Source of the DNA: Puntigrus tetrazona
Lineage: Eukaryota > Chordata > Actinopteri > Cypriniformes > Cyprinidae
Assembly: GCF_018831695.1 (NCBI RefSeq)
Contig: NC_056711.1
Coordinates: 729,992-793,991 of the forward strand
Direction: 5' to 3'
Length of the DNA: 64,000 nucleotides
Shown: piece after piece, positions 13,800-28,129 of the stretch
Layout: each line of letters begins with the position of its first letter
Position numbering within the stretch: the first letter of the stretch is position 1
Program-made: the position numbers and the translations under genes
The notes under the pieces: model-generated
The model's database searches: none
What the model was told of the DNA's origin: nothing
What the model saw: the letters and a program-made list of their open reading frames with translations, nothing else

Positions 13800-14135
13800 T
13801 CTTAAAGTCACAGCTAACACTAAAATGAAAATTCTGCCATTATTTATACATGCTCATGTGCTTTCAGCCCTATATGGCTTTCATTCTTCCGTAAATAATC
13901 ATACAGTTATAATAATTTACTTTGTACATGTGGACAAAACCATAGGTATTAGAAAACGTCCATATGCTAGACTGTAGACTGTAGGTCTTTATCTTGAACT
14001 TTGTTTTTTTTTTTTTTTTTTTTATACAAATCAACATTATGCTACATTTATTTTTATTTATTAAAAATCACGACATTTATTTTTTTCCCCATAACAAATA
14101 AGTTGTAACATTTTTGGATGAACTATTCCTTACAA
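13800..14135 (+). repeat. Dispersed repeat, 'GAACTATTCCTT' family
   Basis: It begins AAAATGAAAATTCTGCCATT and ends TTTTTGGATGAACTATTCCT. The same start and end blocks occur at 51730-51934 and the end block at about 63690-63722. The copy contains T-tracts of 18 bases and more. The family is common in fish genomes as I remember; its class is not assigned. Confidence 0.65.
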
Positions 14136-17100
14136 AAGGACAACGCGTAGGCGTATTTTATATCTCTGGTTTTGTTTTATTCCACGACTTATAGACATGC
14201 CCACACAGAACTGTGCAGATTTTCCATTAAGTTGGAACTAAACTGGTAGTGAAAAATTCACAACGCTTTATCCACATGTTGCTAATACTCCCGGCCACTG
14301 ACAAGATGTTCTCAGTTCTGTTTACCATTTGGAAACTCAGTTTGCACACCAAAAAGCGGCACAGAAAACGCAGCAAAAGCCCAGCGATTCTGTCTGCTTC
14401 TACTTCTGGGCCAAGATCACGGCTGCAGCTTCCATTGAAGTTGATATCGTCATACATTCCAGCTCCTTCTCTGACAGCTCTTGGTCACTGGGCCGAGCTG
14501 AAAGCTGAAGGCACAGGCTATCTGCTTCTAATGATAGGGAATGCTTTGATCGCCTCTGCCACCAGCATGCATGCTCGGCTCTTAAGTACACACATCACAC
14601 ATCAGATGAGTGGCTGCGCTGCCTCTGTCCGCTTTAATGTTTCCTTTTTGTCCCTTTTAAATGTACATGCATTGAAAATGTGACAAATCAATCACAGCAC
14701 CTCCAAACAACAAAACAGCTGTTTTCCTAACTCTTTTTTTTTCTTTTTTTTGGTCTGCTTTCGCAAACAGCACACCGTCTGACCGGGCGGCTAACAATTA
14801 TCTGAAATATTTTCATGTGCTCTCTCGCTCCTTGTTCCCGCCATGTTTCCATTTGATCTGCTTTTTACTTAGCCTCCACTTTTCTCCCCGCCCGCTCGTT
14901 CTCGTTCTCTCTTTTCCCGCTCCCTCTTGCTCAGACATCAGCGGTTCTCCTTTTAATATCACTGACAGGGGGTAATTTGCACCCATATATGTTTTCTCTC
15001 CAATTACACCATGGCAGCAGTGTGCTGCCAAACATCTCAGTGCTGTGCTGATGGTCACCTCTTTGAGGAGTCCTTCCTGCCTCTCTGCACTATATTTTTC
15101 CTCTTTTTAGATTCTCCCAGAGAGGACTCTGTCATTTGGCTGTCCTTGGTCCAAAGTGTTATTTAACACCTGACAACAAAAGCAGCCGCCGCCTCTGCAA
15201 CAACATCATTTCGGAATTATTTCCTGTGGGGGCTAGTCTTAAATTGGTCCTGTAGTCTTGAGGACGAGCCTATATGGCACAATGACTTTCTCATAAACGT
15301 GGCACAAAATTAAATGCTAACACTTTCACACAATTACCAACGGCAGAATTATATTTAACTCCAATTACGCGAATGCTTGTTTTCTTAGATCTTGCTTTCG
15401 GACGCCTACTGTTGCGAATTAGGCCCATTTCTGTAAACTATTTTTTTTTTTTTTTGCACTAACTAAAAATGGAAAATATGCAAGAAAACTATACCAGCAT
15501 GTATCCAGGTAGGAGTGTTATTAAGACAAGAGAATTATCACAAAATTTCGGTTACTTGTTTTGTGCTTGCTTAATAGAATAACCTCAATGAAACTTCATG
15601 ATTATTATTATTATATTATTATTTAATTATTTTTAGAAATCATGGCATAGAATGATCTATATGTTCTAACAAAGACATATATGCTCACTAAATGTCTTTA
15701 GTTTATTCTATGACACATGACTAGCACCGGTTTCCCTCATATTACATGAAAAATATAATTCAGTGAATAATAATAAAAAATTTTACATGCCCGTAGCTGG
15801 AAGCGGCATCTGAGATCTTCTTTGCAGAAGAGAATCATCATGCGAAAGAGAAGAAGAATAAAGAACTCAATCAACTGAGCAGAAGGTGCCAGCAATACGC
15901 TTTTTGATATGTCTGTCACCTATTTGTGTGTGAACATTCCCAATGTGTTCGTCATGTCAAAATTATTAACAGCTTCACTGCTCCACAATGCAAAAGTAGC
16001 TGTCTTTGAACAACGTCTGCTTTCCCAAAAATCTGGATACCTTAAAACATTGGATAACTTCAAAAAAAAAAAAAAAAAGCGTGCGTGTTAATTAACAACT
16101 TAAGAGCCGAAACTCAATTGCGTCTATTATTTCAGCACTATATAAACAGATGTATTAATGTGCAACATTATGCATTATTTACGCTAAAGAACTCATCATG
16201 CAAATTAGCAGGCAGATGAAACTGTAAGTCTGTCAATCAATATTAACACATTCGGATGCCAAATGCCAAAAATAACTCCATTACTGAATATGATCTTTCA
16301 CAACTGGCATTAATGTGTTTCAAAATCTCAATGATCTAATAATATCATCCATTTGATAGTGAGGAGGGTTAAATGAGTTTCTCGGTTGAGCGTGTAGTTC
16401 ATGAGAACATCAAGCAAGCGTTATGAGCAGGTCTCAAACAATATTCCTCAGACACACATTTTCTGAGGACTGCTTGAATCTCTTTAAAATTTAATGCAAT
16501 ACACAATACGCCATCTTCCTAAAACTTCATAATTAGTCTAATTTACTTGATTCTACACTCTTGCTCAGAGCTATTATGTTGATCAAAGGCAACGTAAAGT
16601 GATGTCAAGGGACTGGTGCCTCCAATATCCAAGATACAAAACTACTGAATCAATAGAGCAAAACAGACAGCATTGCTAAGTATAGCTTTAAGCAAACCTT
16701 AGCGCCAAATACAAAAACTTCAATTGAACCCATTGATATCGGCATGAAAAATGCATGATTTCAGGAAAGTTCTTTTATCTATGACAAAAGATCAATAGCG
16801 GGAAGGGGTTATGAAATCAAAGCTGTTTTGCTAGTCACGCTACAAAAAAAAAAAAAAAAAAAGTGTTTAAAAAAAACGGTGGAGCACAATATTGAAGAAG
16901 AAAGGGTTTGCGCGAGCATAAATAAGCACATCTAAAGAAGTGAAGAATGATTACAGCTGAGTGTTTTAAACTTTCCAATTCAGCTATGCTGCTAGTCAGT
17001 AAACAAGACACGAGAAGTCAAGTCAGTTTAAAGCTCATCTGACATGACATTCAACCTCAAACAATTAATAAGGATCGCTTAGGAAAAGTTCGGTTGAGCA

Positions 17101-17892
17101 GAATTCATTTTGTTAGATTAGGTCAGCTGTGTTGTACCGGTGTGCAAATCTGTTTGGCTTCATTTACAGTGTGACTATTTTTGTGTGTCTCCTGCAAACA
17201 AGCACACAATGGGTTTGAAGGGTGCCTGGCTGCGATGTCTACTGGAGCGTCACTCATCTGTCATCAGAATTAAAATAACAAGTTACGGATGAGTGATCTG
17301 ACAATAAGACTGACAAACTAGAGAAAACAAGTGTTGAAAAGATGACGCGACACATCACTGGAGACGCAGTTTGCACTTCTGCTTTTCGGGTTTAATTTTG
17401 ACTAGGTGTACTGACTCTCAAAGGTTTGTGAATAGAAGAAAATTAAATACAGGAATTGTTCGAGTCAAAGGGTGATAAATTAGGCATCAGGCATCATTAT
17501 ATGACTTCAGAAGGCCAACGGAGAAATTATAAATGAGGATTTCACTCTACTTGCAGCCATAAAAAGGAAAAAAAACCTTCCATTCAACGTGGTCATATTA
17601 CTAAATATAATAATAATAATAATAATAATATTAAAAGGTTTAAAAATATATTAAAATAGAAATAAAAATATTAACCATGTAATAATACAACTGTACTCTA
17701 AAAAAAAAAAGGCATTTAATGATAATAATGTTATTTTTGTATTTTTACTTTTTCAGAACAACAATAAAATTAAAACAAAACAAATTAAAACATTAAACCG
17801 TAAAGGTTTTATTTTAGTGGAAAATCTATCAATAACAACAGAGCTAGTCAAACTCACAACTATTCAACTATTCTCACAACAATTTAGAATAT
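14136..17892. other. Gene-free stretch
   Basis: Unique sequence, moderately G+C-rich to about 15440 (possible regulatory DNA near 14900-15400) and AT-rich after. A 144-codon frame at 14249-14683 has no domain. A-runs lie at about 16061-16077 and 16844-16862. Confidence 0.55.
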
Positions 17893-17909
17893 TATATATA
17901 TATATAAGG

Positions 17910-17942
<33 letters not shown>
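17893..17942. repeat. (TA)n microsatellite, short
   Basis: Two TA runs are split by AAGGT. They lie in a very AT-rich stretch that also has an (AAT)n run near 17605-17632. Confidence 0.9.
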
Positions 17943-17945
<3 letters not shown>

Positions 17946-18187
17946 CTGGTTTCATTTACAACACAAAATGTAATACTGTTCATTTTACAACAAAAATGTA
18001 TGACATTTTAACACTGATTACATTTGCCACTATCCTAGGTTTTGCCTATTTGACAGTAAGATTTTTTCTTACTAACTTGAAACACAGTGAAATTTGATAT
18101 GCTCTCTTAATATTTTTATATATTATAATAAGTGCCATATAAGCATCTGGCAAAAATGTGACATTCAACATAAAAGTGTACTTTGTA

Positions 18188-19234
<1,047 letters not shown>

Positions 19235-19430
19235 GTTAGTAATTTAGTTACGTTTAGGTATTGGGTAGGATATGGGATGTAGATTAAGGCATTAATTTGT
19301 ACTTAATTACTACTAATAAATTAGTTTGTTGTTTTTTAAAGATATTTTAAATAAATATATTTTGAAGAGGAAAAAAGGCTAATATTCCAGTAATATGCAT
19401 GCTAATAAGCAACTAGTTAAGAGATCCTAA
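19235..19430 (-). repeat. 'CCCAATACCTAAAC' repeat, reverse arm of an inverted pair
   Basis: It reads GTTTAGGTATTGGGTAGGAT, GTAGATTAAGGCATTAATTT, then ATATGCATGCTAATAAGCAA. That is the reverse complement of the block order seen in the next copy. Confidence 0.7.
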
Positions 19431-19494
19431 ATTAAAATGTTATTAAAGTTCCAAATCTAGAACATGAAACAAATTACGTTTAGGAACATTTGGT

Positions 19495-19650
19495 ACCAAC
19501 CTTAGTATAGAGACCTAGTAGCTTATTAAAATGCATATCTCTTGCATATTGGCTGTTTATCACATATTCTGCTTGACCTTATTCTACACCCTTAATCCTA
19601 CCCAATACCTAAACTCAACAACTACCTAACTTAACTAACTAATCTAGTTT
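19495..19650 (+). repeat. 'CCCAATACCTAAAC' repeat, forward arm of an inverted pair
   Basis: It reads CTTGCATATTGGCTGTTTAT, then GACCTTATTCTACACCCTTA and ATCCTACCCAATACCTAAAC. Together with 19235-19430 it forms a head-to-head inverted pair about 65 bp apart. Confidence 0.7.
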
Positions 19651-22600
19651 TTTGAAGTTAAAGTTGTATTCAATAGTTGGCTAAGTGCGAGAACAGTCCC
19701 TTAAAATAAAAAGTCCAAATCAAAGTCAAACGAAAATAAAATTGATGTACTAAATGAACTACAAATGACATGCATGTAATACAAACTAGATTTGTATAAC
19801 TATATACACACACACTAATATTGATTTGAAGTGTTCTTTTGATCTTCCACATGATAGTGTGCACTACGCTGATGGGACCTGATAAGATCCCTTAACGGCA
19901 GTCAAAAGCAGAAGTCCCCTCTCCAGAAAGGCCACTGCTGGACCACCCAGTATCTTCTTCCTCAAGGCACTTGTGTTGTCATGGATATATGTGTGATGAA
20001 GCACCACGATAAGTCTCTGAGTGTCTGCTGAAACCAAAGCCTGCTAATGAATGTGTAAACAACACCGCTGAGCAAAACAAGAGCTACGGCGCATGTTCTC
20101 ACCTACGGCAAAGCCGAGCAGACAAGCCTCTTCAAATCACAGTAATAAGCGCTGATTTAAACCGCGGTCCACCACGCCGGTGAATGCCACATTTAACAAA
20201 TGTTAAACGACTCATCCCATGAAGAACGTCTTCCCTGTTTGACAAAATGGCATTCATGTAGAGCAGGAGAAAGGGCAGGATCAAATTTCATGCAGAACGC
20301 TGAGCGCTGTGAGATAAAGGAAATGAGACAGCTCTCAGGGGGAAATGACAGGTAAAACACAGATGTTTACACAGCAGCGTGCTACAGAATACGCTTGGTT
20401 ATTTCATCCTTATCTGGCTCTGCCGGGCACGGAGTGGATATAGCAGCGGCTGTGGCCTCTTGGGCTGTGTGGGCGAGTATAGATCAGAGACGCAGCGTGG
20501 CGGCACACGTATACCTGCAGCGGCGTGGCCTCGTTGTGACATGCGCTGCGGAAATTCACTGAGGTCACTATCCGTGCTGCTCGGGCCTGCGGGCAGCGTT
20601 AAACAAACAGAGCCTGAGAGGGAGTGACATAACACCGCAAAAACACACAGCAGAGATGCCCTAAACACACCTCTCGTGGTGAGTAACCCTGAGGCGACAA
20701 CGTGTATTAAAAATAAATATATAAGAATAAATATACAAGTCAGGATGGTCAATACGGCTAAAATTAACACGTTGTAATTGTGTTATGATGTTAAACATCT
20801 TTTCAAAGGCTGTACCGTGTGTCCCTGGATACAGTGACAACAATTAGTTCATAAAGTGCCGTTTTGTTTTTTTGTGATAATTATTAGGATTAATAAACTA
20901 ATTTAATAATTAAATTAGCATTTAACAAAACAAAAAGAGTTTCTATTATCAAATGCATTTAGCAATTTAAAATCACTTTAAGATCGACTTACTGTTGAAG
21001 TGATAAATGTATTTCTTTGTAGTAAAAAGCTACTTTTATAAAATATTATTAATATTTTCTATTGACAGCTAAATCATTGCTCATTAAAGGTTCAGAGGCT
21101 GATTTAATTAAAACAGCAAAAACAGTGATATTAAAATGTTATTATGGAATATTATACAATTTAAAACAACTTTATTTTTACATTTTAAAATATTATTTAG
21201 TCGTGTGGTGGTAAAGCTGAAGCTTAGGTAAAGCTCAGAATACATCCTTCAGAAATCATTTTATTTTATTCTATTTTTAATTATTTAATTACATGTAATT
21301 TCATTTCTTAATTTAATTTCTTTGTATTTAACTTTGTTTTAATTTAATGTAATTTATTTTAATGTAATTTAATTATTTAATTTTATTTTATTATTTGTGC
21401 ATGCATGAGATATTTCTTCAATGGATTATTTTACGAATATAAAAATTAATGAACAGCATTTTGTTGTTGTTTTCACTGGTAATATCATAATACCTTTAAT
21501 TTTACTTCTGAACAATTTCATGTTTTTCGTTGCTGAATAGGTTTTATTTTTTACCCCAAAAAATAGTTTTATGTAAAGTTATCTTCAAAAAAGCAGAATA
21601 ACACAATTTTTTTTAAAACATGTCCCAAAGTGCAAGCTCCTTATTGCTAAATAAATGAGTTTTTATCTGTTACCGCGAATAGAATCGACAACTATGAAAG
21701 AGCAAAGAGCCACTACGAAAGAATGTGTAAATAAATGATGTAAACCACACGTCATGAGCTCATGGCTATTACCCGCTCTGTTTAATCAAACTCTGCTCCC
21801 ACAAAGAGTTCTGGTCATGTGCAGCTGGCCTCAAACAGGGCTGTGTGTTTGTACAAAGTGCAAAGCGAAACATTACTGGATTATCTAACTGAAAATATTT
21901 GTACCGGCCAGCGATGGGCCCCATTTATCCAACAATAACTCAAAGAAAAATAACGCAGAGCATTTGATCTGAGTGAGAGATTTCGTGTAAGCAGGTCTAA
22001 GCCGATTATTCAGTTAAAGATTTGTTTATTTGAAGATAAACAAGAGCGTTCAAAGAGGCAAGATCTGTCGGGTCAGTGACCAGTCAAACCTGGCTTTATG
22101 GAAATATGGAAAATAGCGGACTGGGAAAAGGGATGGGTTACAGTCACGAAACAAAGGTTAGATTTCTTACTAGAGTATTCCCTTTAAGAAAAGTCTTTAA
22201 CTGTGGACTGACAACAGTCAATCAAGTCACTAAAACTTCTCTGAACTGTGCATCATAAAGAGATAGCGATAGAAGCCACCATTTGTCAAATTCCTTCAGA
22301 TCTAATAGGAAAAAAACAAGAAAGCTGATTAACGGCAAGCTCTACTGGGCATGAACTTCCATGAAATCGAGCATTATGATGATTTGACATCATAATGAGT
22401 GATGAGTGAGCTCTGAGACGAGTAGTATGCATTGTAATGTTCAATTGTGAGTCAAAAAGGCCATTAAAATGAATAGTCATGTCTTTAGAGCCCAGATATT
22501 ATGTTATAGTGACATGTACAATTGCAGCTCCCAGCAGGCTGTAAAAAACCACATTAATCTTGAGTTAGAATATGAAACCATCACTATATCTCCTTTCACA

Positions 22601-24969
22601 AGACAGGCAAGCAGATGCCTTCAAAACGTGATACCGATGGCAAGCTTGCCAGCCTATGTCATGACATAGATATCCCTCCGTGTTCAAGAGATTATATGAC
22701 TAATCACAGACAGCACAGGTTAGTAAATAACAACTGGATGGATGAATGGAATAAACAAAGACGGAATGGAAAGGTCAAGATGCTTTCTGACGCAAATAGA
22801 CCTGTTAGTGCATATTTTATGTGTAACAAATCTAAATTATTTATTAGAATTACTTGAAGTCAGCATGAATTCAAATTGCACCATATCTGTTTTCTAAAAC
22901 TGTGAACAATTCATTTACGCATGCATTTCACATTTTTAGTATTTTTTTAGTTAACTTATTGCATTTTTTCCCCATGCTATACATATCTAGAAGCAGGATA
23001 GTATACAGTAAAGGTGGATGTTTACAAGTTCTCGCTGAACTTACCAGTGAATCACCCCGCACATATTAGCACAGACAATATTGATCTTCCCTGTGATGTG
23101 CAGTTCAAGAGAAGCTGGATGAAAAAAAGTCAGCCGCCATTTTGAAACGGTTCCCCCACTGGGCTACAGAGCGTACTCACTCTCAACACCAAAGAGAAGG
23201 AGGCCTGTCATGTCTGGCATGATGAGCTCAAAGTCTGGTCATGGCCTGGAGCGCCAGCAAGGCGTCTGGCCCAAAAGCGGCCTGGAAACAAACAGTCTCT
23301 CAAGCGCCTGACAGACACACAGAGAGCTCAGACCAGCCCCACACACCAGACAGGTGTCAGCCCGTCCTGACATGAATGACATCCAGGATTGCCCCAAAAA
23401 CAGAGCTGCAAACTGATGAAAGTCGTCAGAAGATTTTTTTTTCCCCCTGATCAGAGAAAACGTCTACGTCTAGTCAGTGGCATTATTTTCTTTCTCTCTT
23501 TTTTTTTTTTTTCCTGTGATAGCACATGCAACCTTTTAGAAGCATTTCCAAGACGTGCATCAAGGAAGGTTTTTTTTTTGAGTGACTTGAAACTAACTAC
23601 AGCTGGTGGGAAAAAAAAAAAAATTAGAAAAACATGAAGCGTTTTGTAGGGACCATGTCTACGGAGCTGTCTGGAAGTCTGATGAGTTATGACAGGATAC
23701 GGTAAACCTATCTGATTTAACGGCTGCGCCTTGCTTTACAGCCGAGAAAAGGGCCAGATCCCTTGTGCTTTTGGAAGAGGTGTGATGAAAGTAGGAGCAG
23801 CCCACTTATCACATTACCTTAAACAAGCCCGTCGACTGTTGCTTCCAGCTGGCAAGCAAACGCAACCATTGTGCCACCGGCAGGCTACTGTTCCCGCTGC
23901 CAATATCAGGTGATTCAGAGATATTATTTTATCCCGTGTCAGAGCGCAGGGTTACATTTGTGACTTGTATGCACTAGGAGAGGAAGAAAGCCTCAAGAAT
24001 AGCTTATTGTTGTCAGCTCGCATCTCAGCGTTTGTTTGGCAGCCGCTGGCCCGTCTGGCAGAGGCGGACGGAGGCTGGAAGGGAATCTGCACCTCTGCAA
24101 CACCTGCAGAGAGGGCAGACTGGCTCACATCCCCCCTTTCCCCGTCAATAGAGCAGCGGCGGTGCCGTAACCCTACCCTGCTCTCGCAGTCCCTCAATGC
24201 GAGCCGTGGTCCAAAGCGTGCTGATCAAACGCAATAACCAGACACATCCTTCTCACGGACACAACGTGAGCTCCGCTCCTGACACGCACAGAAGCCGAAG
24301 CCCTGAGTTTCGGTCGCAGCGGAGTTACTACCGTGATTTCACCTCATGACTACACATCATTTGGAATTTATGGTTTACACAGGGTGAAACTTGATGGCTG
24401 CTAGGGGATGTTATCATGCTTGGATAAGTCCAAGTAATGCTTTAATCCCAGCTATTAGCCTTGTCTGTATTATTCAAGGGCCAACGTTTATACGGCAAAT
24501 TCTGACTTACAGTTCAGCCTGAATTAAAATGTCTGAGGTTTATGGCACCCTGGACCTGTTTCAAGCACTTAAAAATATGTGACAACCTTATTCAGGGCAA
24601 CAGAGCCATGAATCTGTCAGCTCCACAGTGAATGCCAGCTTCCCGAAGGTCACATGCTGAGTATTAATAGCCAGACACTAATGTCAGAAGTCACAACTGT
24701 CCTCAACACCTGTGCAATATAATGTTAATTAAAAAACAAGATGGAGCCCAGTCCGACATTTCACTGGGTAAATCGTCCTCTCTGGTTACAAACGTCAGCG
24801 CGCTAATTACTCCATCAACATGAGGAAATCCAAGAAATGACGAAAACTTTCAAAACACCAGTCAAGCTTAAAAAATAAGATGCATACATTTGCCATTCAT
24901 TAATGCGCAGTGCTCATTCGCCACATTTTTTTTCTTCTACTTTCCAAGAAAACTCACTGACACAATGCT
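19651..24969. other. Gene-free stretch
   Basis: 20020-20640 and 23040-24720 are balanced, unique and possibly regulatory. 20830-21650 is AT-rich with the repeat copy at 21085. T- and A-runs occur at 23500-23512, 23571-23579 and 23612-23623. No coding exon was recognised on either strand. Confidence 0.5.
21085..21265 (+). repeat. Decayed dispersed repeat copy
   Basis: It shows AAAAACAGTGATATTAAAAT, ACAATTTAAAACAACTTTAT, GGTAAAGCTGAAGC and CATCCTTCAGAAATCATT in the same order as the family at 43870 and 62275. It continues into AATTTAATTT low complexity to about 21390. Confidence 0.6.
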
Positions 24970-26000
24970 AGAGTGTTCTGAGTGGCTGTTTTTGTGTTGC
25001 TATGTGGTTGCCAGGGTGCTGGTTACTGTGTGGTTACTAGAATCAAAGGCCATTTTCTCAATACGCGTTCTTCAGTGATCTTGTGTCCTTGTGTTCTTGT
25101 TCTACACCATCTTCAACTGTCAGAGTTCTGTTCCTGTACTCAAGAACACAAGTACAGTGGAGCACAAAAGTGCCTGGATCAGTTCTCCGATACCGAAGAT
25201 GTACCGAGTACAGACTTGAGAGAATCGAGTCGTTAGAAATCCACTCTGGGCAGCCGATGTACGGAAGCCTGTAAGCTTTAAACTTTCCATAAACTCTCGC
25301 AAATACTTGATAGCTTTTGAATGCAAAAGTTAAGACTTGTTTTGCTTCATTTTAATAAAGTTTGAAGTCTGCATTTTTATTGGCAAATTAAAATGAAGCA
25401 TAGTCATAGTTAAACATATGACACTGTAAAATAAAACAATATATAATTATTTGAAATTAATATCTATATTACTATGAAATGTTTTAGTAAGTTATGACAT
25501 TTGTTTGTAATGGTATGTAATATTTATTTTTCATTGGACACTGCTTATCCTGAGACATCTCAGTTCTCATAAGGGTGCGTTCTGTGTCCTTGCCTCCTCC
25601 TGTTCGCAAAGCTTACGATTTAATTTCTTATTTGAAATTACCAATGAAATCTGACAAAAACTGCATTGTGCTTGTTCATTAAGCTCGAATCGCTTATTTC
25701 TCAGGCCAGAGCGTGTGCACAGTCCAAAGCTCACGTTTCAGAACACTGACTGTTTCTATAGCAACTGTAAATTCTAACTGCAGCTGCAGTGACACGCTGA
25801 CTTTTCAGATTAGGGATTGGCTCTTTTGCTCAGAAGGCGGGGCTTCATTTAAGAGCGCGACCATAGTGAGTTTTGCGTTTTTCTCTATTCAAAATTATAT
25901 GAATGACACGTCTTGGGCATTTTATAGTCTTTTTAAGATCTTCTGGACAGTTTCTCTGTTGACATGCGATTGCTAGGGTGCTTTGCAGTTCTTTACAAAT
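24970..26000 (+). repeat. Probable old repeat remnants ('GTTGCTATGTGGTTGCCAGG' type)
   Basis: GTTGCTATGTGGTTGCCAGG then GTGCTGGTTACTGTG (about 24996-25032) resembles a common cyprinid repeat, and GATTGCTAGGGTGCTTTGCA (about 25969-25988) repeats part of it. Between them are short self-complementary segments (TGTTCTTGT near 25090 and ACAAGTACAG near 25148). The boundaries are uncertain. Confidence 0.4.
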
Positions 26001-28129
26001 TCAAAGCTAACAAACAAACAAACAGGTAAATAAGTTACTGGCATATTTTAAGCATATATCTAAAATGACTTGCTGCATTTAGAATTTTTTCTTTTTACTG
26101 GAAAACAAGACAAAATTACTCATTTGACTCCTTAAGCTGAACAATTTGACGTATCATGTACGTGCACTAATGGTGTAGGATGAGTTACACAACTTATTTT
26201 AATAGTTTGAGGATTTGAAAGGGGTCTTTCTCTTCGCTCAGTCTCTTTCTCTGTCTCTATTAAGTAAGGGATGAATGTGGTGTGAGTATCACTTGACCCC
26301 GCTGACCTGCAGGTGACCCCAGAGGCACACAGTGTTTGCAGGAGGCCTGTGTTCTGATGGCTCAGAGACTCTCTCCTTTCACAGAGTGAATGAGGAGACT
26401 GGGCCTCCCTCTCACAGGCCATTCAACAGCGTGGAGGGCTGCTCAATTAAGAATGCACAGTGAATAATGAACACTATTAACCCTAACAGTCCCAAATATA
26501 CACACCTGAGCTAGTATCCATACTCACTCACAAATACTGTTTTTGTATGTGCTATGTTTCTTTTAGGCCTCAATGCTTATTACAGAGTTGTTAGCTTAGC
26601 AGCACACATAATGGCAAATTTTGTCACTGGTGCACCTAAAAAATGCAAATGAATTACATGCAGTGTAGTTTTTTTTTTTTTTTTGCATTTTTTTATCTAT
26701 ATTAAAAACTGGACAATTACGTGCATTTTTAAAAGATACAGCACTGCAGTCGTGAACCGGTTTTAGACAGATTTATTGGCAAGGTCATTAGATAAACATA
26801 AAAGATGCCTATTAAATGCATATTAATTCTAGAAAAGCTATTTTTGTCAGCTTTTAGGAACACACAAGCTTGAGATGCTATTGATGTCCACAGATTTTGT
26901 CACGGGCTCTGCCCTTTAAATTTTAACTTTTGTGGTCTATTGGGGCACTATTTCAGCAACACGGATGAATTTGCTAATGTAAAGTGTTTTAGAACTGGTC
27001 TTATGAGGTACATGTTTAATTAGAATGCAGTTGCCCATGTAGGCAGTACATGGTAAGGCAGTTCACTCATTTTTTTAAACAGCCATTTATACATAACGTA
27101 TGACTACAACACACAAACTTACGTTATCCAATAAGTCTAAAGAGTCTTGTATCAGTATGTTAATGACTTGTCAGCTCTGACCCAGTGCAGATGAGAACAG
27201 AGAACGTTAATGCAGTGCACTTGTCTAGTTAATCTCACACAGGCCTTGACTGTTTGTTCTCAAACAGAGCAGATCTGAAATCTCACTCTGCCCCATGCTT
27301 TTGTGTGCAGATCTACCTATTAGCACAGGTTTACCCTGCCTGACCCCTCACGACATGAATTATATTCCCATCCGCCTCACGAAGAGAAAAAAGACCAAAG
27401 CGAGGTCTGTAGGCCTCGTCTATCGGCACGGCTCTCTACGCTGCTTCATTCGCTCAGATTTCTCATTAATCTTCTCCATCCAAATGCCTAAATTACTACT
27501 TTTATGGACACATTTACTGTTCACACACTCATTTGGTTTCAGCAGCCCGAGGCTTCTTGTACTCTGGTTCTTCACCACCCACACAGGCTGTTTATTTATT
27601 GCTGGGCTTGTTAGTAGCCATTAAACTCATCTAAAATAAAAGTCAACATTGTCAAAGCAGTAATCCGGTTTATTCGATGGCTTGTCTTGTGAATAGAGAA
27701 TATTAATTGACTAATGCAATTACGTCATAGGCAGCGTGGCAGCATGCATTTGCAGCCCTGAGAGTGATTGATTATTTTATGGCATTCTGAGCAGCCATAT
27801 TCTTGTTGGGATCTCATAAAGCACTGCTATATCTGGATATAACAATGCTGGGATGACAAGTGGGCTAACCGGAGATGGGAAAATGCGAGCTGTCTGATGG
27901 CTAACGATAAAACTAAACTAAACAAAAACAAATAGGCACCGACATTGAGAGTATTGAACTTAAGCGCTAGATTAAAAGAATCCACATGCGACGCCGTCGC
28001 CGGCTGTCGAATTTCCTCCTCCCTCCTTAACATAACAGGAGGTCAAACAATATGAAGGTTATCGGTGGCCGTATCAAAATAAATTACGCTCGGGAGTGTC
28101 TGTCGCTGTCGCGCGGCGTCTTAATGATG
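26001..28129. other. Gene-free stretch
   Basis: Unique sequence with a T-run near 26669-26684. A 109-codon frame at 27295-27624 has no conserved feature. 27640-28130 contains TATTAATTGACTAATGCAAT-type AT-rich motifs within balanced sequence. Confidence 0.5.

Noticed and set aside
14249..14683. 144-codon plus frame
   Set aside because: It overlaps antisense frames, has no domain and lies in putative intron.
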